Assembly (NCBI GenBank): GCA_964414585.1
Contig: CAYPXR010000021.1
Span: forward strand, 62,001-126,000
DNA: 64,000 nucleotides
Source: DATEMU01 sp964414585
Lineage (GTDB): Bacteria; Planctomycetota; Phycisphaerae; UBA1845; UTPLA1
Direction of reading: 5' to 3'
Shown in pieces: positions 43,665-52,469 of the stretch. Each line of letters starts with the position of its first letter. Position 1 is the first letter of the stretch. Below the pieces are notes generated by a model. The model ran no database searches and had not been told where the DNA came from. It saw only the letters and a program-made list of their open reading frames with translations. Made by a program: the position numbers and the translations under genes.

Positions 43665-45047
43665 TCAGGCTTGGCTTACCAGCCCGAATAACGCCGCGGA
43701 CGTGCGCATGCCAGCTTCAAAATCGCGGACATGGAAGAATTCGTTGGGTGAATGGGCATTGCAGTTGGGTTGGCAGTAGCCGAGCATCAGGCTGTCTGCG
43801 CCTAAAACTGCCTTGAGCATCGGCAAGATCGGCAGGCTGCCGCCTTCGCGGATCAGGACCGGCTCTTTTCCGAAGCCCATCGCGACCGCTTGGCGGGACG
43901 CCTTCATTCCGCCCGAATTCACGTCCGCCAGGTACGGGTCGCACGAGGCGTGGGACTTGATCTCGCACTTAACCGTATCGGGAACGCGCTTTCGCACAGT
44001 CTCTTCAAAGAGCCGTTCAATTTCGCTCGCCTTCTGGTCGGGGACCAGCCGCATCGAGACCTTGGCTCCCGCGAAAGAGGGGATAATGGTGCTCGATCCC
44101 TCTTTCATGTAGCCACCGTAGATGCCGTTCACGTCGAGCGTGGGTCGTGACCACCGGCATTGCAGCGCATCGTAGCCTTTTTCGGTGTACGTCTTCGGAC
44201 TGCCGACGTCCTTGAGAAACTCCGCCTCGCTGTGCGGCAGCGAGCGCATCATTTTGATTTCTTCCGCCGTCATGTCTTTCACGCGATCGTAGAAGCCGGG
44301 AATGTTCACCCGCCCGTCGGCATCCTTGAAACTGGCGATGAGCTTCGCCAGTTCGATTGCCGGATTGGCGACGGCACCGCCGTAGGATCCGCTGTGCAGG
44401 TCCTTCTTCGGGCCGGTCAGGATGACTTCCTTGTAAACCAGCCCCTTGGTCGCCGATGTGACCGCCGGCACGTCCAGGCCGAACTGTGCCGTATCGTGGA
44501 TGACGACGTAGTCGCAGGCCAGCCGGTCCTTATGCTTCTTGACCGTGTCGGCCAGGTTCGGGGAGCCGACCTCTTCTTCGCCTTCGATGCAGAATTTGAC
44601 ATTGATGGGCAGCGCGCCTGCCGTCTTCATCCAGGCCTCGGCGGCGAGGATTGCGCAAAACATCTGACCCTTGTCGTCCGCCGAGCCGCGACAAATGATC
44701 ATTCCGTCTTTGACGATCGGCTCAAAGGGACCCGTGTGCCAGAGCTTCAGATCGCCTTCGGGTTGAACGTCGTAATGGCCGTAAACGAGGAGCGTGGGAC
44801 GACCGGACTTCTGCTCGCCGTGCGCGAAGACGGCCGGCCATCCCGCGGTCTCGACGATCTCCGCCGCGAGGCCTGCGGCCTTGAATCGTTGGCAGACCCA
44901 TTCCGCGGCCTTTCGGTTATCCGCCGCGTGATCTTTCTGAGCAGATATGCTCTGGATCTTGAGCAGATCAAAAAGTTCGTTTTGAAATCGTGCCTTGTTG
45001 GATTCCAGATATTTGAAGGCCTTTTCGATGGCTGCGGTATCAGGCAT
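43665..45047 (-). CDS. M20-family dipeptidase/aminoacylase
   Basis: 460 aa zinc peptidase. Metal ligands visible in VYGHYDVQPEGDLKLW (first His and Asp), CRGSADDKGQ (bridging Asp), EGEEEVGSPN (Glu, catalytic base) and the C-terminal His in CNAHSPNE. The lid-domain dimerisation region lies in the middle. Closest groups are CNDP-like dipeptidases and ArgE/DapE hydrolases; no signal peptide, so cytosolic. Substrate not deducible. Confidence 0.93.
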   Translation of the reverse strand: MPDTAAIEKAFKYLESNKARFQNELFDLLKIQSISAQKDHAADNRKAAEWVCQRFKAAGLAAEIVETAGWPAVFAHGEQKSGRPTLLVYGHYDVQPEGDLKLWHTGPFEPIVKDGMIICRGSADDKGQMFCAILAAEAWMKTAGALPINVKFCIEGEEEVGSPNLADTVKKHKDRLACDYVVIHDTAQFGLDVPAVTSATKGLVYKEVILTGPKKDLHSGSYGGAVANPAIELAKLIASFKDADGRVNIPGFYDRVKDMTAEEIKMMRSLPHSEAEFLKDVGSPKTYTEKGYDALQCRWSRPTLDVNGIYGGYMKEGSSTIIPSFAGAKVSMRLVPDQKASEIERLFEETVRKRVPDTVKCEIKSHASCDPYLADVNSGGMKASRQAVAMGFGKEPVLIREGGSLPILPMLKAVLGADSLMLGYCQPNCNAHSPNEFFHVRDFEAGMRTSAALFGLVSQA

Positions 45048-45133
45048 GGAAACCCTCCGTTCTTGAGATGGCGTTTTCGATTCGAATTGTCGGTCAATCG
45101 ACCGAGGTCGGCAAGGCGGAGATTCTATCAGGG

Positions 45134-45421
45134 CTAAAACGCATTTTTTTGGTCCGATTTGAGGTAGTCTTTTCGAGCGGCGGCGTATTCATCCGCCGTC
45201 GTGGGGAGATCGCAACCGGCGTTTTCGTTGCCGGCCGGCCCCTCGTTCAGCGCACAAACATGTATTTTCTTGAGGATCGGAATGCACCAACCGCAGCCGG
45301 TGCCCGCGCCCAGGCAATTTGACATCTGGCTCGCGCGGAGGGGCCGTTCTCTGCGGGCGAAATTAGCCAGTTTTCGCAGCGAGACGTGGTAGCAATAACA
45401 AATCTGGTCATCCAGGTTCAT
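45134..45421 (-). CDS. BFD-type [2Fe-2S]-binding protein
   Basis: About 95 aa from ATG 45421 (an upstream ATG at 45493 adds 24 residues with no homology). ICYCYHVSLRKLANF and CLGAGTGCGWC give the C-x-C...C-x2-C pattern of the bacterioferritin-associated ferredoxin fold, which binds a [2Fe-2S] cluster. Possible role: electron donor for iron release or redox sensing. There is no bacterioferritin nearby. No Shine-Dalgarno is obvious. Confidence 0.8.
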   Translation of the reverse strand: MNLDDQICYCYHVSLRKLANFARRERPLRASQMSNCLGAGTGCGWCIPILKKIHVCALNEGPAGNENAGCDLPTTADEYAAARKDYLKSDQKNAF

Positions 45422-45587
45422 GGGAGAATTGTAGCAACAACAGAGCGGCCGTTTCGGCAAACTGCCGTGTGGCAAGATGTTGGCACATGTCACCGAACCT
45501 CCAGCAAATACTTGACTTAGCAGCGACTCGGCAGTTAAGATAGATGTCCCAGGGAAATCTCGCCGTTGATTTGGAAGGAAGCACGGA

Positions 45588-46265
45588 ATGAAGCTGCCCC
45601 AAAATCATGTTAGGTTTTTTATGGCGATCGTTGGTTCTGTCGTCCTGTCGGCACCATCGGTCAGGGCGGATATCGCCTTGGGTCAAAGTGATGACTTCGA
45701 AGATGATACGCTGATGAACTGGAATGGAAGTTTCCTGCCGGCGACGTTGCCGATGAACATTAGCACCGGCGGACCTGCCGGTGCGGGCGACAATTATCTC
45801 CAAATCACCTCTTCCGGCGGCGGCGGTCCGGGCAGCAAATTGGCGACCTACAACCAAGACCAGTGGATTGGCGATTACACAACCGCCGGCGTGACATCGA
45901 TCGATGTCGATGTTCGCAACTTCAGCAGCAGTACGGTTGAGCTGCGAGTTCTTCTGTTCGGGGGCGGAGGAGAGTTTGCTTCCGCGATTGCAACGCCGGT
46001 CGTGAACGATGGTTTTTGGCACCACCTTACACTCGGAGTTGGCGCGGCCGATCTCGTTCCGAATGAAGGCGCCGATCCGTTGGACGTCTCTCTGACGCTC
46101 GCCGATGTCAGCCGGCTCATGCTCCGGCACCAAATCGACGTCCCCGGCGAATCCCCTTCATTTGTCGGCCAAATCGGCATCGACAATGTCACCGCCACAC
46201 CCGAACCGACGGCGCTTGCTATGCTCCTGATCGGCGGCGTGGCAATCTTCCGTCGTCGCCGGTAG
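45588..46265 (+). CDS. PEP-CTERM exported protein (copy A)
   Basis: 225 aa. Signal peptide to ~28 (SAPSVRADI). Jelly-roll-like body (DDFEDDTLMNWNGS..., YLQITSSGGGGPGSKLATYNQDQWIGDYTTAG). Ends TPEPTALAMLLIGGVAIFRRRR, a textbook PEP-CTERM. GGAAGGAAG precedes the ATG. It is a paralogue of the next gene, with 185 bases between; both share the AGxGDxYLxxTxxGGGGPGSK motif. Confidence 0.88.
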   Translation: MKLPQNHVRFFMAIVGSVVLSAPSVRADIALGQSDDFEDDTLMNWNGSFLPATLPMNISTGGPAGAGDNYLQITSSGGGGPGSKLATYNQDQWIGDYTTAGVTSIDVDVRNFSSSTVELRVLLFGGGGEFASAIATPVVNDGFWHHLTLGVGAADLVPNEGADPLDVSLTLADVSRLMLRHQIDVPGESPSFVGQIGIDNVTATPEPTALAMLLIGGVAIFRRRR

Positions 46266-46450
46266 GCCGGACACGCCGATCTCCCGCAGAATTAACGGAT
46301 ATCTCAACCTGAAAAACGGCCCGGAATTTCGGGTCGTTGGCGATCAGGGAACCCGGATTATCGGCCGGGAAGGCTTGATTCCAGAGCTTCCAATCGATTA
46401 TGATAGAGCTCAGCAGGGTATTTTGCGCTCTTCTGGAAGGAAGCAGTAGG

Positions 46451-47128
46451 ATGAAGAAGCTCCAGTTTCGCTTGGTATTGGCCTTTGCGTTCGTCGGGGC
46501 GTTTGCTGCCTGGTCGACGCCGGCCATGGCCTCCATCGTTAACGCCCAAACCGATGATTTTCAGGACGGCACGACCATGAACTGGACCGGCGGGGCATCG
46601 CCGACCAATGTTTCAGACGGCGGGCCGGCGGGAGTGGGCGATAGTTATCTGGAATTGACGGCGACCGGCGGCGGCGGGCCCGGAAGCAAAATCGCGTCTT
46701 ACAATTTCGATCAATGGTCCGGCAATTACACATCGGCGAGTGTCTATTCGATCGATGCCGACGTTCGGAATTTCGGCCCTGCATCTACGCTTCAACTTCG
46801 CGTCCTGCTCTTCGGGGCCGGCGGCCACTTTACGTCCACCCTGACGACTCCGGTCGCGAACGACGGCTTGTGGCATCATATTACCTTTGGCTTGACGGCA
46901 TCCGACTTGACCGCCGTCGATGGTGCCAGCAACGTTGACCTGCCATTGACGCTGGCGAGCGTTGATCAGTTGATGATCCGTCATCAATCGGGCGCCCCCG
47001 GTGGTCAGTTTGACGGAACGTCCATCAATGGCCAGCTCGGTCTGGACAACATTACGGCGGTCCCTGAACCCGCAACGCTGGGGCTGCTCGTCCTGGGTGG
47101 CGTGGCACTGTGGCGACGCCGCCGGTAA
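46451..47128 (+). CDS. PEP-CTERM exported protein (copy B)
   Basis: 225 aa from ATG 46451 (GGAAGGAAG upstream, mirroring copy A; the frame extends to 46400 but that part overlaps non-conserved sequence). Signal peptide ending STPAMAS. Body DDFQDGTTMNWTGG..., YLELTATGGGGPGSKIASYNFDQWSGNYTSAS aligns throughout with copy A. Ends VPEPATLGLLVLGGVALWRRRR. The two arose by tandem duplication. Surface-anchored, function unknown. Confidence 0.88.
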   Translation: MKKLQFRLVLAFAFVGAFAAWSTPAMASIVNAQTDDFQDGTTMNWTGGASPTNVSDGGPAGVGDSYLELTATGGGGPGSKIASYNFDQWSGNYTSASVYSIDADVRNFGPASTLQLRVLLFGAGGHFTSTLTTPVANDGLWHHITFGLTASDLTAVDGASNVDLPLTLASVDQLMIRHQSGAPGGQFDGTSINGQLGLDNITAVPEPATLGLLVLGGVALWRRRR

Positions 47129-47280
47129 GACGACCGCTGATTTTCTTTCAATCTCATCCCTTTTTTTAGTACTAGTGCAAGTGCGCTCGAGGTCTGCGCC
47201 GTTGTTTGACGGATGATGGTTGCCGGCGCCTCTGGCGATCGTGCCGTCATCGCAATTCGGCAACCCGCGAGCCACCCCCC

Positions 47281-47315
47281 AAAAAAGCAGCCTCGGCATC
47301 GCGGGCCGAGGCTGC
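47281..47315 (-). terminator. Intrinsic terminator of the fibronectin-like repeat gene
   Basis: GCAGCCTCGGC (47287-47297) and GCCGAGGCTGC (47305-47315) form an 11-bp perfect stem with a 7-base loop. On the minus strand it is followed by TTTTTT (47286-47281). The minus-strand gene ends 38 bases earlier, at 47353. Confidence 0.92.
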
Positions 47316-47352
47316 ACGAGAAATCAAATGTCGATTTGGCTTTCGATCTTGC

Positions 47353-50238
47353 TCACGGAGCGGTCGTAAACGAGAAGACCAGTCCTTGAGTGACGCCGGC
47401 GTCGTTCTTCGAATCGACGCGCCAAAGGTACGTCGTGTTCGCCGTCAATCCGGAGAGCGACTTACTCGTCGAGGCTTGATTTCCAACGAAAGGCGGAATG
47501 TTGGCGCTGGTGGCCACGTCGATGCGCTCGCCCGCCGGCAACGCCGTGTTATCGGCTTGCGAAATAAAGTAAACATCGTAGGTGGTTGCACGCGCTGCGG
47601 AACTCCACGTCAACATCGGATTCGCCGAAACGCCGGTGGATCCGCTGGTCGGGTTTTGCCCGCTGACCTGCGCCGGCGGCGTCACGGTGGTGAAGCGCCA
47701 AACGTCGCCGGCAATGGGCGAGCCGCCGCCGGTGGGCAGTTCGTCAATTCGCCAGAAATAGGTGGTGTTGGCGACGAGCACCGGGTCGAAGAACGTCACG
47801 GAGAAGTCGCCCATATCCTCCGCGCTGCCGTCCACGGCGCTGGTGACCAATGCAAGGTCGGTGCCGAAGAAGACGCGGTGCATATTGGCGTTCTGGCCGG
47901 CCGTCCATTGGAGCAATGAATCCAGCGCGATTTCAGTGGCCAGGTGCGCCGGATTGGGACCGGTGGCCTTCGTGCCTGAGGTGGTCACGAAGTTCCAGAT
48001 GGTTCCCTTGGTGATGGACCCGTCGGATGCGACTTCGTCGATTCGCCAGAGATAAGTCGTATTGAACAGCATGTCTCCGGGCGGATCGAAGCTCGTGCCG
48101 GGCTGGTTTCCGCGGAACGGAGGCGATGTCGTATTGGCAACGTCGATGCGCTGATCCATGGGCAGGGCCGTGTTGTCCGTATCGGAGATGAAATAGACGT
48201 TGTGGGTGCTGGTGCCGATTCCGGCCGTCCACATCAAATTAGTGGCGACGGCCACGCTCCCGGCGCCGTTGATTGGTTGAGGATTCAGCGCCTTGCCGGG
48301 ACCGGTCTTGAAGTTCCAGAGGTCGCCGGTCTTCGTTCCGCCGTCGCCGACTTCATCGATCCGCCAGAAGTACTGTGTGTTGGCGTTGAGTCCGCCGACC
48401 GGCATGAAGTTGGTGCCGGGCTGATTGCCCTTGAACTCGGCCGCGTTGTGAGTGGCGTTTTGCACCGCGCTTTGGCTGGTGCCGAAATAGACATCGTGTG
48501 TCATCGTATTGCTGCCCGCCGTCCACGACAGGTTTTGCGCGGGGTCGGCGGACGTCGTGCCGCTGAGCGGAACCGGCGACGTTGCCTTTCCGGGCAAGAC
48601 CGCCGTGCGGAACTTCCAAATCGGGCCGGGCGTCTTTCCACCGGGACCGATGGCGTCGATGCGCCAGAAAAATTGTGTATCCGCCGTCAGCGGCGTCGTC
48701 ATACCGGGCTCAAAGGTCGTGATGCCGACCGCCTGGTTTTGTTTGAAAGCGGATGCGGCGCCGGACGTGACGGCGGCCTGATTCGTGCTGAGGTAGATAT
48801 CAAAGCTGTCGGTCATTCCTCCGCCGGCGGTCCAACTCAGCGTCGGTTGGACGTTGATGTTGGTGGCGTTGTTCGCCGGCGCGACCAGGGCCACCGCTCC
48901 GGGCGGGGCGGCCGTCTTGAAGGTAAAGACCATTCCCGGGGTCGTGCCGCCGGGGCCGCGCGTGTCAATTCGCCAGAAGTAGTCGACGTTGGAGAACAGC
49001 GTCGGCGGGTCGAAGAGCTTGGCCGTCTGATTGCCCTTGAATTCGGGGCTGTTTCGATCGGCGCCGGTCACGTCGACAATATCCAGTCCGAGATAAACGT
49101 CGTAGCTTTCGACGGTGGACGGCGCGTTCCAGGACAAGACGTCATCGATGGCGACATCCATGGCTCCATCAGCCGGACTAAAGCCGGGGTTGTCGATTTG
49201 AGGCGGCGGCGGACGCGTCGTAAACATCCAGGTGTCGCCCTTGGTCGTGCCGCCGGCCCCGACTTCATCCACGCGCCAGAAATATTGTGTCGCTCCGAGC
49301 AATTCGCCGGGCAACGTGGCGGTTTCATCTTCAGGATCGAAGCTGGTACCGGTTTGATTCTTCTGGAAGATATCGGGCGTTTCCTTGGTCGCGGTATCGA
49401 CCTCCAGGGCGGTCTTTCCAAAGTAAACGTCGTGACTCGTGGTGCGGTCACCCGCCGTCCAATTGAGGGCTTGGTCGACGCGGGCATTGGTCGAGCCGTT
49501 GCCCGGGACCGGAGTCTTGGCTTTCGCAGGGGCCTCCGCTGTCTTAAACGTGCGGACCGTCCCCTTGGTTACGCCGAGGGCATTCACTTCGTCGATTCGC
49601 CAAAAGTAGCTGGTATTCTGCGTCAGGCCGGCCGGGTCGAATTGCGTTCCGATTTGATTGCTTCGGAAAATTCCCGCGGACGCGTGATTGGCCGAACTGA
49701 CGGCGGCTTGATCCAGGCCGAGGTAAATGTCGTGGCTGGCCGCTCGAGCGCCGGCAGTCCAGGTCAGCTTGGTCGCGACGTTGACATTTTGAGCGCCGTC
49801 CAGGGGATTGGCATTGGCGATTTGACCGGGCAAGTCCGTGGGCAAGGCAACATCCGGACCGTTGCCGGTGGGCGTGACGTTGGCCGATCCATTGAGCTGT
49901 GTAACTTTCCCCTGGTTGTCAAAGACAAAGGCCGTGACCTGGAAATTGCCCGTGGAGAGATAGCGATAGGAGATGGTCGTGCGTCCGGCCGGTCCTTCTA
50001 CAAAGCCGTTTCCGTCGCCGAAGACCCAATTGACCTTGGACACATTGCCGGAAGGGTTATCGACACTGAAGGCGACCGTGAAGTCCGGCTCATCAAATAG
50101 TTGGACGCTTTTGATCTGCCCGAACGAATTCAACGAAAAACCGGAAATGGTATCACAGCCGGCGGCGCCGGCCATCACCATTCCCGCGAGGATCAGAATC
50201 CGGACCGAAATCTTGGCGGTTCTTGACAGTTGCATCAT
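47353..50238 (-). CDS. Large lipoprotein with eight Fn3-like repeats
   Basis: 961 aa. The N-terminus (ISVRILILAGMVMAGAAGC) looks like a lipoprotein signal with Cys ~28. A PKD-like domain follows (SKVNWVFGDGNGF...ISYRYLSTGNFQVTAFV, ~55-125), then eight ~95-residue repeats, each with a DVYFG-type strand and an FWRIDEV...GTxWxF ending (WRID/WRVD occurs eight times). This repeat is common in planctomycete surface proteins and glycoside hydrolases, but no catalytic domain is present. Likely a surface adhesion or scaffold protein anchored by its lipid. It is bounded on both sides by similar minus-strand terminators. Confidence 0.85.
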   Translation of the reverse strand: MMQLSRTAKISVRILILAGMVMAGAAGCDTISGFSLNSFGQIKSVQLFDEPDFTVAFSVDNPSGNVSKVNWVFGDGNGFVEGPAGRTTISYRYLSTGNFQVTAFVFDNQGKVTQLNGSANVTPTGNGPDVALPTDLPGQIANANPLDGAQNVNVATKLTWTAGARAASHDIYLGLDQAAVSSANHASAGIFRSNQIGTQFDPAGLTQNTSYFWRIDEVNALGVTKGTVRTFKTAEAPAKAKTPVPGNGSTNARVDQALNWTAGDRTTSHDVYFGKTALEVDTATKETPDIFQKNQTGTSFDPEDETATLPGELLGATQYFWRVDEVGAGGTTKGDTWMFTTRPPPPQIDNPGFSPADGAMDVAIDDVLSWNAPSTVESYDVYLGLDIVDVTGADRNSPEFKGNQTAKLFDPPTLFSNVDYFWRIDTRGPGGTTPGMVFTFKTAAPPGAVALVAPANNATNINVQPTLSWTAGGGMTDSFDIYLSTNQAAVTSGAASAFKQNQAVGITTFEPGMTTPLTADTQFFWRIDAIGPGGKTPGPIWKFRTAVLPGKATSPVPLSGTTSADPAQNLSWTAGSNTMTHDVYFGTSQSAVQNATHNAAEFKGNQPGTNFMPVGGLNANTQYFWRIDEVGDGGTKTGDLWNFKTGPGKALNPQPINGAGSVAVATNLMWTAGIGTSTHNVYFISDTDNTALPMDQRIDVANTTSPPFRGNQPGTSFDPPGDMLFNTTYLWRIDEVASDGSITKGTIWNFVTTSGTKATGPNPAHLATEIALDSLLQWTAGQNANMHRVFFGTDLALVTSAVDGSAEDMGDFSVTFFDPVLVANTTYFWRIDELPTGGGSPIAGDVWRFTTVTPPAQVSGQNPTSGSTGVSANPMLTWSSAARATTYDVYFISQADNTALPAGERIDVATSANIPPFVGNQASTSKSLSGLTANTTYLWRVDSKNDAGVTQGLVFSFTTAP

Positions 50239-50599
50239 TTCGCCCTCACAACGGCCGCGACGGGCGGCCGACCCCCCAAAAAAGCATTCTCACCGCCGTC
50301 GGCGGGCTGCACGAACTTGAGAACGGGCCCCTTGTCGATCGATGCCCGTACCCAAACCGTACCCGCCAATGCAGTGCAATGGATGCGAGGAACCTGTTTC
50401 CCCCCAGTTTTTCCGGGTTGCAAAACGTGCAACTCAACTCGCGAATCCCGCTACTGATAACCCATTTTCAGTGCGAGGTCTGCGCGGAGCCGGAAACCCA
50501 AAATAGTCTAGGTCTGGCCCAGGGATCAATCAAGGTCTGGTGCGGGCGGAATCAAAAGTTGGAGCGATCCAAAATTCGGACGAAAGCCCTTTTTGATCG
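50239..50599. other. Intergenic region with promoter-like boxes and a terminator
   Basis: 361 bases between plsY and the Fn3-like gene, no gene seen. On the minus strand a TTGATT (50533-50528) and TAGACT (50510-50505) are 17 bases apart, a candidate promoter for the Fn3-like gene. Closer to that gene is the terminator-like hairpin listed separately. Confidence 0.4.
50278..50310 (-). terminator. Terminator-like hairpin between plsY and the Fn3-like gene
   Basis: CCGCC (50293-50297), triloop, GGCGG (50301-50305) inside an outer GCA/TGC pairing, with six Ts on the minus strand (50283-50278). It sits just before the Fn3-like gene's start and would end transcripts running in from plsY. It shares its flanks with the terminator at 47281-47315: both have CCCCCC-AAAAAA-GCA on one side and GGCTGCACGA on the other. 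Confidence 0.6.
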
Positions 50600-51283
50600 C
50601 TATGCGGCGGGTTTTCGGCCGGTCTTGTTTTCGGTACCGGAAAGTAATCGACCGATGTTGTCTCGATGTCGGACGAGGATGAGGCACGCCAACAGGATGC
50701 AAAGGACCAATAATGGGAAATGATCGGAAAGGGACCAGCCCGCCAACGGTCCCATCGCCGCGAACGCAATTGGCAGGATCGTGACAGCGATGATTGATCC
50801 CAGGGAAACATAGCCGGTGAGTTTGACGACCAGGGCCCAGATCACCAACGCCAAAATCCCCGGCCACGTCAGGTAGGGGTAGATCCCGAGGATAACTCCG
50901 AGGGAGGCTGCGACGCCCTTGCCTCCGCGAAATCGCAGGTAGAGGGGAAAGATACTTCCAAGGATGCAGGCGACGCCGGCCCCCAGCCAGACGACGTCTT
51001 GCAGCGCCGTCGAACGGGCCCACGCCGCAGCGGGATTGCGTCGGATCAATTCCGCCGCCGCTGCCGTTGATGCCAGGCCCTTGCCGGCATCCAGAAGCAA
51101 AACGAAGAGGCCCCATTTTCGACCGAGCACGCGGCCGATATTCGTCGCGCCAACGTTGCCGCTGCCCTTGGAACGGATATCGACGCCCTTGGCTTTCGCG
51201 ACCAAAAAGCCGAAAGGAACGCTTCCCAGAAGATAGGCAGCGACGCCGAGAAGGACGAGTTGCCAGGTGGCATTCATCATCAA
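50600..51283 (-). CDS. plsY: Glycerol-3-phosphate acyltransferase PlsY
   Basis: 227 aa inner-membrane enzyme that transfers acyl from acyl-phosphate to glycerol 3-phosphate, starting phospholipid synthesis. Family motifs: LLGSVPFGFLVAKAKGVDIRSKGSGNVGATNIGR, the RFRGGKGVAASLGVI loop, and an RHRDNIGRLLSG-type end. About five membrane segments. Seven bases after the GT4 gene; last gene of the envelope cluster. Confidence 0.95.
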   Translation of the reverse strand: MMMNATWQLVLLGVAAYLLGSVPFGFLVAKAKGVDIRSKGSGNVGATNIGRVLGRKWGLFVLLLDAGKGLASTAAAAELIRRNPAAAWARSTALQDVVWLGAGVACILGSIFPLYLRFRGGKGVAASLGVILGIYPYLTWPGILALVIWALVVKLTGYVSLGSIIAVTILPIAFAAMGPLAGWSLSDHFPLLVLCILLACLILVRHRDNIGRLLSGTENKTGRKPAA

Positions 51284-51290
51284 AGATCCG

Positions 51291-52469
51291 TCAGGCTGAG
51301 CGGGTCTGAAACGACCTGGCCGTCACGATCTCGTTGAAAATCGCGTCGAGTTGCTCCACGTGTCGGACCATACTGACGCGCGGGCGGAGGGCCACGGCCC
51401 GTTCGGACATTTGCAGGCGTAGATCGCGATCTTTCAACGCGCGAATGCATTTCGTCCATCGTTCGAAGTCGTCGGGTCGATCGATGACAAAGCCTTCCTG
51501 GCCGTCCGCAATGGCTTCAGAGGCGCCGTTGAACGACGTCGTGATGCTGGGCAGTCCGTAGCTTAGGGCCTCCAGGACCACGCGACTGCACGGATCGTAG
51601 TAAGTCGGGTGGACCAGGGCATCCGCGGCGAAATAGAACGAGGTCGCGCGCTGCGTCGGGCCGGTGAAAGTGATATATCGGCCCAACCTCAGTTCGTCGA
51701 TACGCCGCTGGTAGCCGACGGGATTGTCCCGGCCCACGACGAGCAGCCGAAAGTCGGTAAATCCGCCGTCGACGAGTCGCGCGGTGATGTCAATGAGCGG
51801 GCTGAGACCCTTGAGCCGGAAGTTGTGCGCAATAAAGAGCAGCAGGAGCGTGTCGCCGGCGACTTGGTATTGCTTGCGGACGGTTGACCGGAGCTTTTCC
51901 TGTTCGTCGCGGGGCACGATCGGCGGATTTACCCCGTTAAAAACGACGCGAACGCGCGGCGAAGTGGCGCCGTAGAGCCGTTCGCATTGACGGGCGACGT
52001 ATTGCGAGACGGCCGCGATAAGCGGGCCGCCTTCGCGGAAGACGTCGCGCTCGAGATCCGCCAGGGAACGCTGTTTGAGGTTCATCGCCTGCATCGCCTG
52101 TTTGAGCATGCGCCGGGGGGCCGAGGCCCGCGTCGCCACGTTTCGCTCCAACGTTTCGGTGAGCAGGCCGCCCCGCGGCTGGTAGACGTCCGCGCCGGGC
52201 ATCGGCGAGATCGCATGGACGAGGTCGAATGGATGTCGTTGCAGAAATGCCGTGGCTTTTCGGATGAACGCGGCGGTGCGAAGAGGGCGGAGCAGCGTCG
52301 GTGCGGGAATGCGATGAATTGTGATATCGGGCGAGGAGGGTGCGTTCGTCGTGGTGATGACGTGGATGGAATGGCCGCGGGCTTTGAGAAGGCGGGCCAG
52401 TTCCAGCGTGGAGGTTTCCGCCCCGCCGCGCCACGCTTCAAACCGCTCGATGACGATGGCGATCTTCAC
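51291..52469 (-). CDS. GT4 family glycosyltransferase
   Basis: 392 aa cytosolic GT-B enzyme. IVIERFEAWRGGAETSTLELARLL at the N-terminus and the C-terminal donor-binding region (ADALVHPTYYDPCSRVVLEALSYGLPSITT with GASEAIADGQEGFV) match the group 1 family, closest to WaaG-like lipopolysaccharide core glucosyltransferases. Overlaps the start of its upstream gene by four bases (ATGA), so it is translationally coupled to the double kinase. Donor sugar unknown. Confidence 0.9.
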   Translation of the reverse strand: MKIAIVIERFEAWRGGAETSTLELARLLKARGHSIHVITTTNAPSSPDITIHRIPAPTLLRPLRTAAFIRKATAFLQRHPFDLVHAISPMPGADVYQPRGGLLTETLERNVATRASAPRRMLKQAMQAMNLKQRSLADLERDVFREGGPLIAAVSQYVARQCERLYGATSPRVRVVFNGVNPPIVPRDEQEKLRSTVRKQYQVAGDTLLLLFIAHNFRLKGLSPLIDITARLVDGGFTDFRLLVVGRDNPVGYQRRIDELRLGRYITFTGPTQRATSFYFAADALVHPTYYDPCSRVVLEALSYGLPSITTSFNGASEAIADGQEGFVIDRPDDFERWTKCIRALKDRDLRLQMSERAVALRPRVSMVRHVEQLDAIFNEIVTARSFQTRSA

